From positions 3,235,198 through 3,299,197 of the forward strand of contig NZ_LR733413.1 of assembly GCF_902506345.1 (NCBI RefSeq): a DNA stretch of 64,000 bases, written 5' to 3'. Source of the DNA: Flavobacterium sp. 9R (lineage in GTDB: Bacteria > Bacteroidota > Bacteroidia > Flavobacteriales > Flavobacteriaceae). The translations under genes and the position numbers were made by a program. Of the stretch, positions 17,765-27,160 are shown one piece after another (within the stretch, counting starts at the first letter, position 1; each line of letters opens with the position of its first letter). Under the pieces are notes generated by a model, which had not been told where the DNA came from, made no database searches, and saw nothing but the letters and a program-made list of their open reading frames with translations.

Positions 17765-18649
17765 TTAGTTTCTCCTATCTTCTCCCCAAAGTAGTTTATT
17801 GCGTAATGTCTTTAAAAAAGTTTCATCCTGAATTTCAATCATATTAATTTGGAACGGTGTTTTTTTGATGGTCAAAACGGATTCATTTTGTATGGAAGTA
17901 ATTCTCGAATCGAGTGAAACCAAATATTGATCCTCTCTACCTGTTACTCGAAGTACAATTTCTGTATCATCTGAGATTACAAGTGGTCTAGCATTAAGAT
18001 TATGAGGAGCTATTGGGGTTATTACTAAGCTTTTTACATCAGGGGTTAAAATAGGTCCGCCACAGCTTAATGAGTATCCAGTTGTTCCAGTTGGTGTTGC
18101 GATAATCAATCCGTCGGCCCAATACGAATTTAAAAACTCCCCGTTCAAATAAGTTTCTATAGTAATCATTGAAGTTGAGTCTTTGCGACTAACTGTAACT
18201 TCATTCAATGCAAAGTCTAATTCAAGAATAGACTCGTTTTCTGGCGAACAAGTTAAGCTGAGTAATGTTCTTTTTGATAAAGTGTATTTTTTATCCAAAA
18301 CTAATTGCATAAACGCAGCAATATTCTCTTTTTGGACATTGGCTAAAAATCCCAATCTTCCAGCATTAATTCCAAGTAAAGGAACACCAGAATTGCGAAC
18401 CAAGGTTACCGCTCTTAACATAGTACCGTCACCACCTATACTTATGAGCATATCAAAACTACTGTCTAGTTCTGCGTGAGAACTAAAAGTTTTATATTCT
18501 TTGCGTACAATTTTCTTTTCGTATAACATTTCTAAGAAAGTAGCTTCAATGGCCATTTCGATGTTGTTTTCATTGAAAAAAACAAAAATATCTTTAATAA
18601 TGGGCTCTGTACTAACTAAATAATATTGTCCGTATATGGCTACTTTCAT
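17765..18649 (-). CDS. nadK: NAD kinase
   Basis: This 294-aa cytoplasmic enzyme phosphorylates NAD to NADP. The catalytic and ATP-binding GGDGT motif lies at residues 72-76 and the second conserved block is ATPTGTTGYSLSCGGP. The C-terminal VITPIAPHNLNARPLVI matches the family, and the length is normal. It starts 34 bp after the CBS-domain gene, in line with the usual Flavobacterium order CBS - nadK - DUF6089 - uppS. About 170 bp with no feature separates it from DUF6089. Confidence 0.96.
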   Translation of the reverse strand: MKVAIYGQYYLVSTEPIIKDIFVFFNENNIEMAIEATFLEMLYEKKIVRKEYKTFSSHAELDSSFDMLISIGGDGTMLRAVTLVRNSGVPLLGINAGRLGFLANVQKENIAAFMQLVLDKKYTLSKRTLLSLTCSPENESILELDFALNEVTVSRKDSTSMITIETYLNGEFLNSYWADGLIIATPTGTTGYSLSCGGPILTPDVKSLVITPIAPHNLNARPLVISDDTEIVLRVTGREDQYLVSLDSRITSIQNESVLTIKKTPFQINMIEIQDETFLKTLRNKLLWGEDRRN

Positions 18650-18683
18650 AATTGTTTTTGGAGGATTGTCGGTATTTGATTAC

Positions 18684-19343
18684 CTATATATTAAGGTACT
18701 TGTCTAAATAATCGGAACGTTCTTTTAGATTATTGATATAATTGTCTTCTTGATGTTCAGAAATGATTTCATAATTATAACGTCTAAATGTTTGTATGAT
18801 ATCATTCATTCCACCTAAACTAATTTTTATTGTAATCTGGACGTTTTCTGTAGTTGCTTCAGAAACAAACAAACCTAAAAGTTTCCCATTATTGCTCTCT
18901 ACGATTTGAGCCACTTGGCTCATCGAATAATCCAAAACACCTTTTTGGACTATAATGATTCCGCCTTGTTCTTTTAAAAAAGGGGTTTCGTGAAAAAATT
19001 TGATGATGTCTTCAATTTCATAATAGCCCTTATAATGGTTGTTTTCATCCAAAACAGGAACTAAATTGGTATGATTTTTTGCAAAAACCTCCAAAACATC
19101 CAACCAAATCATCGTTGTTCTTGCATAAAAAGGTTCTAAAGTAAAGCGGTAATCAGCTACTTTTTTGTCTCCATCAAAGGTCTCAAGGTCATCCTTGATA
19201 ATGCATCCAATATAAACGCCTTCCTCTACGACAGGGAAATGAGAAAAAGAAATTTCATCTAAGCGGTCTTGTGCATCAAAAATAGTTTCTTGGCTGTCAA
19301 GGGCTTTGTAGTCGTTGGTTATGTAGTTTAAAATTTCTGTCAT
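18684..19343 (-). CDS. CBS-domain protein
   Basis: This 219-aa protein has two CBS motifs in the N-terminal half (about residues 5-60 and 72-125), seen in SHFPVVEEGVYIGCI and LVPVLDENNHYKGYYEIED. The C-terminal 90 residues resemble an ACT-like ligand-binding fold (GGIIIVQKGVLDYSMSQVAQIVE). CBS pairs usually sense adenine nucleotides. Its position directly upstream of nadK suggests an energy- or NAD(P)-related regulatory role, but this is inference. No catalytic domain is attached. Confidence 0.85.
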   Translation of the reverse strand: MTEILNYITNDYKALDSQETIFDAQDRLDEISFSHFPVVEEGVYIGCIIKDDLETFDGDKKVADYRFTLEPFYARTTMIWLDVLEVFAKNHTNLVPVLDENNHYKGYYEIEDIIKFFHETPFLKEQGGIIIVQKGVLDYSMSQVAQIVESNNGKLLGLFVSEATTENVQITIKISLGGMNDIIQTFRRYNYEIISEHQEDNYINNLKERSDYLDKYLNI

Positions 19344-19457
19344 CTTTCTATCCGAAATATTTTATGCAAAATAATCAAAAAAAGGCAAAAAGTCCTAGGT
19401 TTTACTTTGTATTTTTGTTCTCTCAACAAGATATTTGTATCAATTATTTAATTTAAT

Positions 19458-20171
19458 ATGACAAAGTTAAGCGTAAACATCAATAAAATAGCTACGTTGC
19501 GTAATGCCAGAGGAGGGAATGTCCCAAATTTACTGCAAGTGGCCACTGATATTCAGAAATTTGGAGCTCAAGGAATTACAATACATCCACGTCCAGATGA
19601 ACGTCATATTCGCTATCAAGATGCTCGCGATTTAAAATCAATTGTGTATACAGAATACAACATCGAAGGCAATCCACAACACAATTTTATCGATTTGGTG
19701 TTAGAATGCAAACCGACTCAAGTGACTTTGGTTCCAGACGCCATTGGAGCCATTACTTCTTCTGCTGGTTGGGATACGATTGCCAATGAATCTTATTTGA
19801 CAGAGGTGATTCAAGAATTTCAACGCAATGGTATTCGAACTTCAATTTTTGTTGACCCTTTGCTCGATATGATTGAAGGTGCAAAAAAAACAGGAACAGA
19901 CAGAATTGAATTGTATACAGAAGCTTTTGCTCACGAGTACGGACTTGGAAATGTTAAAGGAATTGATTCTTATGTCCAAGCAGCACAGTTGGCTAACGAG
20001 TTGGGACTAGGTATTAATGCTGGACACGATTTGAGTTTGGATAATATTCAGTTTTTCAAACAAAATATTCCTGGTTTGTTAGAGGTTTCTATTGGTCACG
20101 CGCTAATTTCTGAGGCTATTTATCTAGGATTGGATAATGTAGTTAATATGTATTTGCAAAAGTTGAAGTAA
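19458..20171 (+). CDS. pdxJ: Pyridoxine 5'-phosphate synthase
   Basis: This 237-aa TIM-barrel enzyme makes pyridoxine 5'-phosphate from 1-deoxyxylulose 5-phosphate and 3-amino-2-oxopropyl phosphate, the last ring-forming step of DXP-dependent vitamin B6 synthesis. The family motifs are present: SVNINKIATLRNARGG, ITIHPRPDERHI, ELYTEAFA, GINAGHDLSLDN and SIGHALISEAI. It is followed 11 bp later by the hydrolase gene. It is divergent from the CBS-nadK operon. Confidence 0.97.
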   Translation: MTKLSVNINKIATLRNARGGNVPNLLQVATDIQKFGAQGITIHPRPDERHIRYQDARDLKSIVYTEYNIEGNPQHNFIDLVLECKPTQVTLVPDAIGAITSSAGWDTIANESYLTEVIQEFQRNGIRTSIFVDPLLDMIEGAKKTGTDRIELYTEAFAHEYGLGNVKGIDSYVQAAQLANELGLGINAGHDLSLDNIQFFKQNIPGLLEVSIGHALISEAIYLGLDNVVNMYLQKLK

Positions 20172-20182
20172 ACAAAGTCTAT

Positions 20183-20947
20183 ATGCTATACTCAAAAATA
20201 GAAGGTTCGGGTCAGCCTTTAGTTATTATGCACGGCTTTCTTGGAATGTCAGATAATTGGAAAACCCTAGGGGTTCAATTCGCGGCAGAAGGGTTTGAAG
20301 TACATCTTTTGGATTTGCGAAATCACGGACGCAGTTTTCACTCGGATGATTTTAGTTATGAGTTGATGGTGCAAGATGTGTACGACTATTGTAAAGCGAA
20401 TAGTTTAGCAAACATCGATATCATTGGACATTCTATGGGAGGTAAAGTGGCAATGCTTTTGGCTGCGACTTATCCAGAATTGATTTGTAAGCTAGTCGTT
20501 GCCGATATTGGTCCTAAGTATTATGCACCGCATCATCAAGATATTCTTAGTGGCTTAAATTCAGTTGATTTTTCAATAAAGCCAAGTCGGAATGAAGTAG
20601 ATGCTTTACTTTCAGTTGCTATTCCTGACTTTGGAACGCGACAATTTTTATTGAAAAGTTTGTATTGGAAGGAACCTGGACAATTGGCTTTTCGATTCAA
20701 TTTAAATGTCTTTAATCAAAAAATTGAGCAAATTGGCAGACCACTTCCAGAAGATAGTTATGTTGATTTGCCGACACTTTTTATTCGAGGAGGTAATTCA
20801 AAGTATATCGAAGACAATGATATCCCAGAAATAAAACGTCAATTTCCTAATTCAGAGATAAAAACTATTTTAGGTGCTGGACATTGGCTTCATGCAGAGA
20901 ACCCAGCTTTGTTTTTTGAATTCTGTATGGATTTTTTCAAAAAGTAA
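20183..20947 (+). CDS. Alpha/beta hydrolase (YbfF-like esterase)
   Basis: This 254-aa protein has an alpha/beta hydrolase fold. The oxyanion region is HGFLGMSDNW, the nucleophile elbow is GHSMGGKVA (Ser of the triad), and the probable catalytic His is in GAGHWLHAENP near the C-terminus. Overall similarity is to the YbfF/ABHD11-like esterases; the substrate is unknown. No signal peptide is present, so it is cytoplasmic. It is 11 bp downstream of pdxJ and probably co-transcribed. Confidence 0.9.
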   Translation: MLYSKIEGSGQPLVIMHGFLGMSDNWKTLGVQFAAEGFEVHLLDLRNHGRSFHSDDFSYELMVQDVYDYCKANSLANIDIIGHSMGGKVAMLLAATYPELICKLVVADIGPKYYAPHHQDILSGLNSVDFSIKPSRNEVDALLSVAIPDFGTRQFLLKSLYWKEPGQLAFRFNLNVFNQKIEQIGRPLPEDSYVDLPTLFIRGGNSKYIEDNDIPEIKRQFPNSEIKTILGAGHWLHAENPALFFEFCMDFFKK

Positions 20948-21112
20948 GCACACATCATTTCTTTTTAATATTTTTATTCAAAATCAAATAATTATGAAAT
21001 CGCCATTAAACAGGTTTGTTGCAAACAAACATCGATAAAGAAAAGGCGACCCGAGGGAAGCGAATTGGCGAAGCATACCCTATATAATCACTAACAAATA
21101 ACTTTTACATAT

Positions 21113-21454
21113 ATGAAAATAATACTCCGTCTTGTAATCACTGCTGTATTGGTTTTACTCATCGCCAACTTTATGTCTGGAGTTCATGTGGCTAGTTTTG
21201 TCACCTCTCTTATTGTCGCTTTCGTTTTGGGGATAATTAATATTTTTATCAAACCCATAATGATTTTATTCACTTTGCCGTTTACTATTTTTACTTTAGG
21301 ATTGTTTCTACTCGTAATCAATGCAATCGTAATTATTATGTGTACCAAAATTGTAGGAGGATTTACAGTAGATTCTTTTTGGACAGCTTTAGTTTTTAGT
21401 GTTGTACTTTCAATATTACAATCGATATCCTATAAGATTTTTATAAAAGAGTAG
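21113..21454 (+). CDS. Phage-holin-family IV-like small membrane protein
   Basis: This 113-aa protein is almost entirely hydrophobic, with four predicted transmembrane helices. It fits the 'mycobacterial 4 TMS phage holin' superfamily (YvlD-like). In most bacteria these are chromosomal membrane proteins, not phage lysis genes, and no other phage gene is near. It is preceded by a 165-bp gap with an unexplained GC-richer stretch (about 21050-21082). Function unknown. Confidence 0.85.
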   Translation: MKIILRLVITAVLVLLIANFMSGVHVASFVTSLIVAFVLGIINIFIKPIMILFTLPFTIFTLGLFLLVINAIVIIMCTKIVGGFTVDSFWTALVFSVVLSILQSISYKIFIKE

Positions 21455-21498
21455 GAAGCTTTTTAGGAGCACCACTATTGTTTATATAAGAACGATTT

Positions 21499-21568
21499 GT
21501 CCCGTCATCCGCTATATCTTTGTCTTTTTGAAAAAAAAAGACAAAGGATGCCGCTCCTACCGGGGCTA
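21499..21568. repeat. Palindromic intergenic repeat, copy 1 (variable core)
   Basis: The element runs from GTCCCG to CGGGGCTA. Inside it CTTTGTCTTTTT pairs with AAAAAGACAAAG. The same outer blocks (GTCCCG, a TCC block, AAAGGAT, CTCC and CGGGGCTA) recur around a different core at 63783-63882. It lies between the holin-like and MOSC genes. Confidence 0.7.
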
Positions 21569-21689
21569 GTGAATAAAATTCTTCTTTATCAACCCAAAAG
21601 AGAATTGTAAAAGGATGATTATTTGTGATTCCGATTACAAATAAAAGATAGAAAAAGGAAAGAGTATAGTTGTTACAATAAGCAGAATT

Positions 21690-22502
21690 ATGTTGCTATT
21701 ATCAGAAATTTGGATTTATCCAGTGAAATCTCTTGGCGGGATTTCTTTGTCGCAAGCACGGCTAACAGATCGTGGTTTGGAGCACGACAGGCGCTGGTTG
21801 TTAGTAGACGAAAACGGAATGTTTTTATCACAGCGAGAGCACGCAGTTTTGGCACTTTTTCAGCCTGAAATGCGTACAAGCGGAATGGTTATAACCTATC
21901 GGAAAACGGGTTCTTTTATCGAAGTGCCTCTTTGTTATACCAAAGACCAAGCTTTGTTTACAGTAACAGTTTGGGAGGATGCTATAGAAGCTTTCGAAGT
22001 TGATGCAGCAATTTCAGCGTGGTTTTCTGCTATTTTAGGATTCTCTGCTCGTTTGGTTTATATGCCCGATGATAGTCACAGAAAAGTAGATACGGACTAT
22101 GCAATTTCGTCCTCGGATGTTACTTCTTTTTCCGATGCCTATCCTTTTTTAATAATCGGTCAGTCCTCATTGGACGATTTGAATAATCGATTAAAAAGCC
22201 CAATCAATATGAGTCGTTTTCGACCCAATTTCGTGTTTACTGGTGGGGAGCCCTATGAAGAAGACACTTGGAGGGAATTCAATATTGGTACCTTGCTTTT
22301 TTATGGAGTAAAACCTTGCGGGCGTTGCGTAATGACTACAATCGATCAAGAAAGAGGCGTTATTGCTGGCAAAGAGCCACTTAAAACTTTGGCTAAATAT
22401 CGAATGAAAGGGAATAATGTGCTCTTTGGTCAAAACTTGATTGGACCAACTATAGGTCTAGTAGCGGTAGGTGATGTTTTGTCAATTAAAAAACGGGTTT
22501 AA
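21690..22502 (+). CDS. MOSC domain-containing protein
   Basis: This 270-aa protein has an N-terminal MOSC_N beta-barrel (SEIWIYPVKSLGGISL, GLEHDRRWLLVD) and a C-terminal MOSC domain. The likely molybdenum-cofactor-binding Cys is in GVKPCGRCVMTTID. Relatives are YcbX and the mARC amidoxime reductases, which use Moco to reduce N-hydroxylated compounds. The ferredoxin domain seen in YcbX is absent, so a separate electron donor would be needed. It is transcribed alone. Confidence 0.92.
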   Translation: MLLLSEIWIYPVKSLGGISLSQARLTDRGLEHDRRWLLVDENGMFLSQREHAVLALFQPEMRTSGMVITYRKTGSFIEVPLCYTKDQALFTVTVWEDAIEAFEVDAAISAWFSAILGFSARLVYMPDDSHRKVDTDYAISSSDVTSFSDAYPFLIIGQSSLDDLNNRLKSPINMSRFRPNFVFTGGEPYEEDTWREFNIGTLLFYGVKPCGRCVMTTIDQERGVIAGKEPLKTLAKYRMKGNNVLFGQNLIGPTIGLVAVGDVLSIKKRV

Positions 22503-22674
22503 AACTGTTGCTGAAATTTTTAACATTCCAAAATCAAAACTGTTTTTTGTTTTCAATTTTAACTTTCGTTCAACTGGCTTAAAGTCAGCTTGGTAGTTGT
22601 TTGTTTTTGGCGAATGCTTTATCTTCAATTAGAATAGAAATGAAGAGAGTATAAATACCAAAAACAAAAACAAG

Positions 22675-23391
22675 ATGTTACTAGATAAGACAAACGTGCA
22701 GGAGAAGTTACTACAAGACCGTCAAAAAGTAATCGATGTCGACACTTTATTACATCAAGTGGAGCAAATTTTATCTCAGAATACGCAAGAAAGAAATAGG
22801 ATTGAGTCTACCATTCGGGAGAAAAGTTCAACAAACCAAAATGAATTTATAATCGATTTACTCGAAACGGATAAGATTTTTCATATTGACCAAATCAAAG
22901 CAATTTGCATAGCGTATCGTTTACGTTTTTTAGACAGCCATTATTTTAAAGATAATCTTCCTGTTGAAGCTATTTCTGAGATTCGAAGACTCGAAAATTT
23001 GCATCAAACCACCTTGCAAGGATTTAAAATAATGGCTACTTCCAAAACCTTTCAGTTGCTTAGCTATGATGATCCGCTTTTGTTTGCTCCATTGGGAAAT
23101 GGGTATTACTATTTAATTCATAAATGGGGTGAGGATTTGCATCCTGCCCGAAAGTTGTTGGTGACTCCTTTTAAAAACATCCTAAATTTTGTGATTTTCA
23201 CAGCCTTACTTAGTTTGCTTTTTAGCGCTTTTGTTCCAGAAAGCAATTTGAGTAAAACAGTTGCAATGGCGCCAATCATTATCTATTTATTTATGTTTAA
23301 ATCCGTTTTTGCGGTTGGTATGTATGCGTTTTTTATGAAAGGGAAAAATTTTAATGAAGTCATTTGGAATCGAGTATACTTCAATAATTAA
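22675..23391 (+). CDS. Hypothetical protein with C-terminal transmembrane helices
   Basis: I do not recognise a named family for this 238-aa protein. The N-terminal ~60 residues are charged and probably coiled coil (NVQEKLLQDRQKVIDVDTLL). A globular middle has FHIDQIKAICIAYRLRFLDS and ends before a conserved-looking GNGYYYLIHKWGEDLHPARK. Two hydrophobic helices lie at about 172-190 and 200-222. A soluble N-terminal domain anchored by a C-terminal hairpin is likely. The A-rich leader before ATG 22675 supports the start. Confidence 0.75.
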   Translation: MLLDKTNVQEKLLQDRQKVIDVDTLLHQVEQILSQNTQERNRIESTIREKSSTNQNEFIIDLLETDKIFHIDQIKAICIAYRLRFLDSHYFKDNLPVEAISEIRRLENLHQTTLQGFKIMATSKTFQLLSYDDPLLFAPLGNGYYYLIHKWGEDLHPARKLLVTPFKNILNFVIFTALLSLLFSAFVPESNLSKTVAMAPIIIYLFMFKSVFAVGMYAFFMKGKNFNEVIWNRVYFNN

Positions 23392-23543
23392 ACTGGCAGA
23401 ATTTTGGGTATTGATTTGATATTCTTTTTGAAAAGCCAACTTTAGTGGAGGTCAGTTAAGCTTTATAATTGCATCTCAAAATGGGTCAATTATCAATTAA
23501 ATAATTACTTGTTTTTCAATTCAAAAGGTTGGAAATAAAAAGC

Positions 23544-23574
23544 TTGTTTGCCAGTTGAAAATTTTATAATTTTG
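23544..23574 (+). promoter_or_regulatory. Bacteroidota-type promoter of tig
   Basis: A -33 element TTG (23544-23546) and a -7 element TAATTTTG (23567-23574) are separated by 20 bp, as expected for the Bacteroidota housekeeping sigma factor. Transcription would begin near 23580, about 29 bp before the ATG. Confidence 0.6.
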
Positions 23575-23608
23575 CCACCCAATTTTATAATGTAAATAAA
23601 AGAAGAAG

Positions 23609-24934
23609 ATGGATATTAAAAGAGTAGCTATAGATGCTGTGACTGAAACAATTGTGATGAATGTGGTACACATGGATTACAAAGGTCAAGTAGCCAAAAG
23701 AATCAATGAAAAAATGCCATTGGCGCAAGTTAAAGGTTTTAGAAAAGGTGCTGTGCCAAAAGATTTGGTTGAAAAACAATACGGAAAAGCAATCAAAATA
23801 GAAGAAGTTAAAAAAGTAATTGATTTAGCTTTGGAGCGTTACATTCAGTCTGAAAGATTGAATCTTTTAGGTACTCCTCTTGCAAAAGAAGATGAAAATA
23901 GAGATTGGTCAGCAGAAGAATTGACTTTTGAGTTCGAAATTGGTTTAGTGCCTAACTTTGAATTGGATTTAGAAGCTAAAAACGACATCGTAAAATACAT
24001 CGTTACTGCTGATGATAAATTAATTGACGGGCAAGTAGCGCGTATTCAAAAACAATTTGGAAAAGCAATTCCTCAAGAAGTGGTTGCTGAAGGATGTGAT
24101 TTAACTGGAATTTTCTCTAGCGAAGCAAATGGAATCAACAATCCAACAACAATTGCATTAGATACTTTCAAAGACAAAGCGACTCAAGATTTATTTATTG
24201 GTAAAAAAGTAGGTGATGTTGTAACGGTAAACACTAAAGGTTTATTTGAAGACGATCACCAATTGATGGACTACCTAAAAGTAGGACACGATAATGTACA
24301 CGACTTAGCAGTTGATGTTGATTTTACTATCGAAGCAATCAATGCTTCTGAGCCAGCAGAATTGAACCAAGAATTGTTTGATAAATTATTTGGTGAAGGA
24401 AATGTAGCTACATTAGAAGAATTGAAAGCAAAAATCAAAGAAGATGCTGAGGCGCAATTCGCTCAACAAGCAGATCAAAAATTATTGGCTGATGTTCAAA
24501 ACTTTTTGATTGACAACACTAAATTTGATTTGCCAGCTGAATTCTTGAAAAAATGGTTGCAAACTGTTGGTGAGAAAAAATTATCTCCTGCTGAAGCTGA
24601 AGTTGAATATGCACGTTCAGAAAAAGGATTGCGTTTTCAATTAATCGAAGGAAGAGCAATGGCACAAAGTAACATTCAAATCACTTTTGAGGATTTGAAA
24701 ACCTTTACTACCAATGCCATCAAACAACAAATGGCACAATTCGGACAAACAAATCCATCGGATGAGGAAGTACAAGGAATTGTTGCTAGAGTATTGTCTA
24801 ATCAAGAAGAAGTAAGAAGACTTTCTGACCAAGTAGTTGCTGCTAAATTATTGGAATTGTTTAAAGAAAAAGCGAATCCAACGACTAAAGAAGTTACTTA
24901 CGAAGAATTTATTGCCGCTTCTTACGGAGAATAA
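23609..24934 (+). CDS. tig: Trigger factor (ribosome-associated chaperone)
   Basis: This 441-aa protein has the three trigger-factor parts. The N-terminal ribosome-binding domain contains the conserved VKGFRKGAVPKDLVEKQYGK. A middle domain has only weak FKBP-like features (GDVVTVNTKGLFEDDHQ), so PPIase activity may be reduced. A long alpha-helical C-terminal cradle follows. It binds nascent chains at the ribosome exit. The order tig - clpP - clpX links nascent-chain folding with ATP-dependent proteolysis, as in many bacteria. Confidence 0.95.
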   Translation: MDIKRVAIDAVTETIVMNVVHMDYKGQVAKRINEKMPLAQVKGFRKGAVPKDLVEKQYGKAIKIEEVKKVIDLALERYIQSERLNLLGTPLAKEDENRDWSAEELTFEFEIGLVPNFELDLEAKNDIVKYIVTADDKLIDGQVARIQKQFGKAIPQEVVAEGCDLTGIFSSEANGINNPTTIALDTFKDKATQDLFIGKKVGDVVTVNTKGLFEDDHQLMDYLKVGHDNVHDLAVDVDFTIEAINASEPAELNQELFDKLFGEGNVATLEELKAKIKEDAEAQFAQQADQKLLADVQNFLIDNTKFDLPAEFLKKWLQTVGEKKLSPAEAEVEYARSEKGLRFQLIEGRAMAQSNIQITFEDLKTFTTNAIKQQMAQFGQTNPSDEEVQGIVARVLSNQEEVRRLSDQVVAAKLLELFKEKANPTTKEVTYEEFIAASYGE

Positions 24935-25041
24935 ATTATAGTAGAGGTAGAGGATTGAAGTTGAAAGTTTGATTTCAGAAAATGAGAGCTAAACTTTATG
25001 ATTTCATTAGAAAACTGAAACCGTAAAAAATAGTTATATTT

Positions 25042-25072
25042 GAGCGTCAAAAGATTTTTTTTGACGCTCTTT
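25042..25072 (+). terminator. Rho-independent terminator between tig and clpP
   Basis: GAGCGTCAAAA pairs with TTTTTGACGCTC around a short loop, followed by TTTTGTTT on the plus strand. A TATATTTG sequence (a possible -7 element) immediately precedes the hairpin. Confidence 0.75.
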
Positions 25073-25106
25073 TGTTTAAATAGTAAGGATTTATAGATTA
25101 CACCTT

Positions 25107-25136
25107 AAACTTTTAAACTTTAAACTTTTAAACTTT
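25107..25136 (+). repeat. Perfect 15-bp tandem duplication just upstream of clpP
   Basis: The unit AAACTTTTAAACTTT occurs twice in direct succession and ends 7 bp before the clpP ATG. It occupies the place of the leader and ribosome-binding region. Confidence 0.85.
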
Positions 25137-25143
25137 AAAAAAA

Positions 25144-25815
25144 ATGAACTACGGTAAAGAATTTAAAAAATTTGCTACAAAGCACCAAGGAGTAAATGCT
25201 ATGTATTACGATAAAATCGTTGCAGCAATGAATCCAACGAATATGACTCCATACATTATTGAAGAACGTCAATTGAACGTATCTCAATTGGATGTTTTTT
25301 CAAGATTAATGATGGATAGAATCATTTTCTTAGGAACAGGAATCGATGACCAAATTGCCAATATTGTTCAAGCACAGTTGTTATTCTTAGAAAGTGCCGA
25401 TGCATCCAAAGATATCCAGATTTACTTGAATTCACCAGGCGGAAGCGTATATGCAGGTTTAGGAATTTATGATACGATGCAATACATCAAACCTGATGTA
25501 GCGACTATTTGTACTGGTATGGCCGCTTCTATGGGAGCTGTTTTATTATGTGCTGGTGCAGCAGGAAAACGCTCGGCTTTGCCTCATTCACGTGTAATGA
25601 TTCACCAGCCATCAGGAGGAGCACAAGGTGTAGCTTCGGATATGGAAATCAACTTACGCGAGATGTTGAAATTGAAAGACGAATTGTATAGAATCATTTC
25701 TCATCATTCAGGTCAATCTTTTGATAAAGTATATGCGGATAGCGAGCGCGATTATTGGATGATTTCTGATGAAGCAAAGGAATACGGAATGATAGATGAA
25801 GTTTTAAGAAGATAA
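25144..25815 (+). CDS. clpP: ATP-dependent Clp protease proteolytic subunit
   Basis: This 223-aa serine peptidase forms the barrel chamber of ClpXP/ClpAP. The catalytic triad is visible: Ser in GMAASMGAVLL, His in VMIHQPSGGAQG, and an Asp further on (EINLREMLKLKDELY region). The oxyanion segment NSPGGSVYAGLGIYDT is intact. An alternative ATG 20 codons in (25201) would also leave a complete enzyme. It is directly upstream of clpX with an 87-bp spacer full of heptamer-like repeats. Confidence 0.97.
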   Translation: MNYGKEFKKFATKHQGVNAMYYDKIVAAMNPTNMTPYIIEERQLNVSQLDVFSRLMMDRIIFLGTGIDDQIANIVQAQLLFLESADASKDIQIYLNSPGGSVYAGLGIYDTMQYIKPDVATICTGMAASMGAVLLCAGAAGKRSALPHSRVMIHQPSGGAQGVASDMEINLREMLKLKDELYRIISHHSGQSFDKVYADSERDYWMISDEAKEYGMIDEVLRR

Positions 25816-25820
25816 AATAA

Positions 25821-25895
25821 AGTTAGAAATTAGAAATTAGAAGTTAGAGGTGGAATACCCAACAACTTCTAACTTCTAACCTCTGACTTCTAACC
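25821..25895. repeat. Inverted array of TTAGAAG-type heptamers between clpP and clpX
   Basis: The left arm (25821-25851) consists of AGTTAGAAATTAGAAATTAG-type units. The right arm (25864-25895) consists of their complement (ACTTCTAACTTCTAACCTC type). The two arms are about 80% complementary and could form a 31-bp hairpin with a 12-nt loop in the clpP-clpX transcript. Confidence 0.8.
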
Positions 25896-25902
25896 TCAAA
25901 AG

Positions 25903-27135
25903 ATGGCAAAACAACAGTTACAATGTTCTTTCTGTGGAAGGAAAAAATCAGAGACCAATTTATTGATTGCGGGTATAGATGCACATATTTGTGACAAATG
26001 TATCGAGCAAGCACACGGAATTGTTCTCGAAGAATTAAAATCAAACGGTAACTCTAAGTTAGTGGGTGATTTGATTTTGAAAAAACCAAAAGAAATTAGA
26101 GCATTTTTGGACCAATACGTTATTGGTCAAGAGCAAACCAAAAAAGTGATGTCTGTAGCGGTGTACAACCACTACAAGCGTTTGATGCAACAACAATTAG
26201 ATGACGATGTAGAAATCGAGAAAAGCAACATCATTATGGTGGGGCAAACAGGTACTGGGAAAACATTGGTAGCCAAAAGTATTGCTAAAATGCTGGATGT
26301 TCCTTTAGCGATTGTTGATGCTACGGTTTTGACAGAAGCTGGTTATGTTGGAGAAGATGTGGAGAGTATCTTGACTCGTTTGTTGCAAGCGGCAGATTAT
26401 GATGTAGCCAAAGCAGAGCGAGGAATTGTATTTATAGATGAGATTGATAAAATTGCTCGTAAAAGCGATAATCCTTCTATTACTCGTGACGTTTCTGGAG
26501 AAGGAGTGCAACAAGCGTTATTGAAATTGTTAGAAGGAACCGTGGTAAATGTTCCGCCAAAAGGTGGACGTAAACACCCGGACCAAAAGTTTGTTGAAGT
26601 GAATACTCAAAATATTTTGTTTATTGCTGGTGGTGCCTTTGACGGTGTTGAACGTATTATTTCTAAACGTTTGAATCGCCAAGCGGTTGGTTATTCAACT
26701 TCTAAAAATGAGGATAATATCGACAAAGACAATTTATTGCAGTACATTATTCCAAAAGACATTAAGGATTTTGGTCTGATTCCTGAAATCATTGGTCGTT
26801 TGCCTGTTTTAACGCATATGGACCCTCTAGATAGAGCTACTTTGAGAGCAATTTTGACGCAGCCTAAGAATGCTTTAATCAAACAATATGAAAAGTTATT
26901 CTTGATGGATGACGTTGTGTTTAGTATTACGGATGAAGCATTAGATTTTATTGTAGATAAAGCTTTAGAATACAAATTAGGAGCCCGTGGTTTACGTTCT
27001 TTATGCGAAGCCGTCTTAACCGATGCTATGTATGAATTACCAAGTTCAGACGATAAAGTATTAGCAATCGATAAAGATTACGCTCAAGAAACCTTAAATA
27101 AAAACTTATTGAAACGTTTGGAGATTGCTTCTTAA
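25903..27135 (+). CDS. clpX: ATP-dependent Clp protease ATP-binding subunit ClpX
   Basis: This 410-aa AAA+ unfoldase feeds substrates into ClpP. An N-terminal zinc-binding domain (Cys8, Cys11, Cys30, Cys33) is followed by Walker [15 protein letters not shown], Walker [12 protein letters not shown], the GYVGEDVES pore region and the sensor-2 [12 protein letters not shown]. The IGF-loop equivalent for ClpP docking is not clearly seen by eye. Full length, ATG start, and a strong terminator follows at 27161-27196. Confidence 0.97.
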   Translation: MAKQQLQCSFCGRKKSETNLLIAGIDAHICDKCIEQAHGIVLEELKSNGNSKLVGDLILKKPKEIRAFLDQYVIGQEQTKKVMSVAVYNHYKRLMQQQLDDDVEIEKSNIIMVGQTGTGKTLVAKSIAKMLDVPLAIVDATVLTEAGYVGEDVESILTRLLQAADYDVAKAERGIVFIDEIDKIARKSDNPSITRDVSGEGVQQALLKLLEGTVVNVPPKGGRKHPDQKFVEVNTQNILFIAGGAFDGVERIISKRLNRQAVGYSTSKNEDNIDKDNLLQYIIPKDIKDFGLIPEIIGRLPVLTHMDPLDRATLRAILTQPKNALIKQYEKLFLMDDVVFSITDEALDFIVDKALEYKLGARGLRSLCEAVLTDAMYELPSSDDKVLAIDKDYAQETLNKNLLKRLEIAS

Positions 27136-27160
27136 GTAATTTCTAGTACAATAAAAGCAA

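Noticed and set aside
21113..21454. Holin-like gene as evidence of a prophage
   Set aside because: Members of this four-helix family are ordinary chromosomal membrane proteins, and no other phage gene lies nearby.
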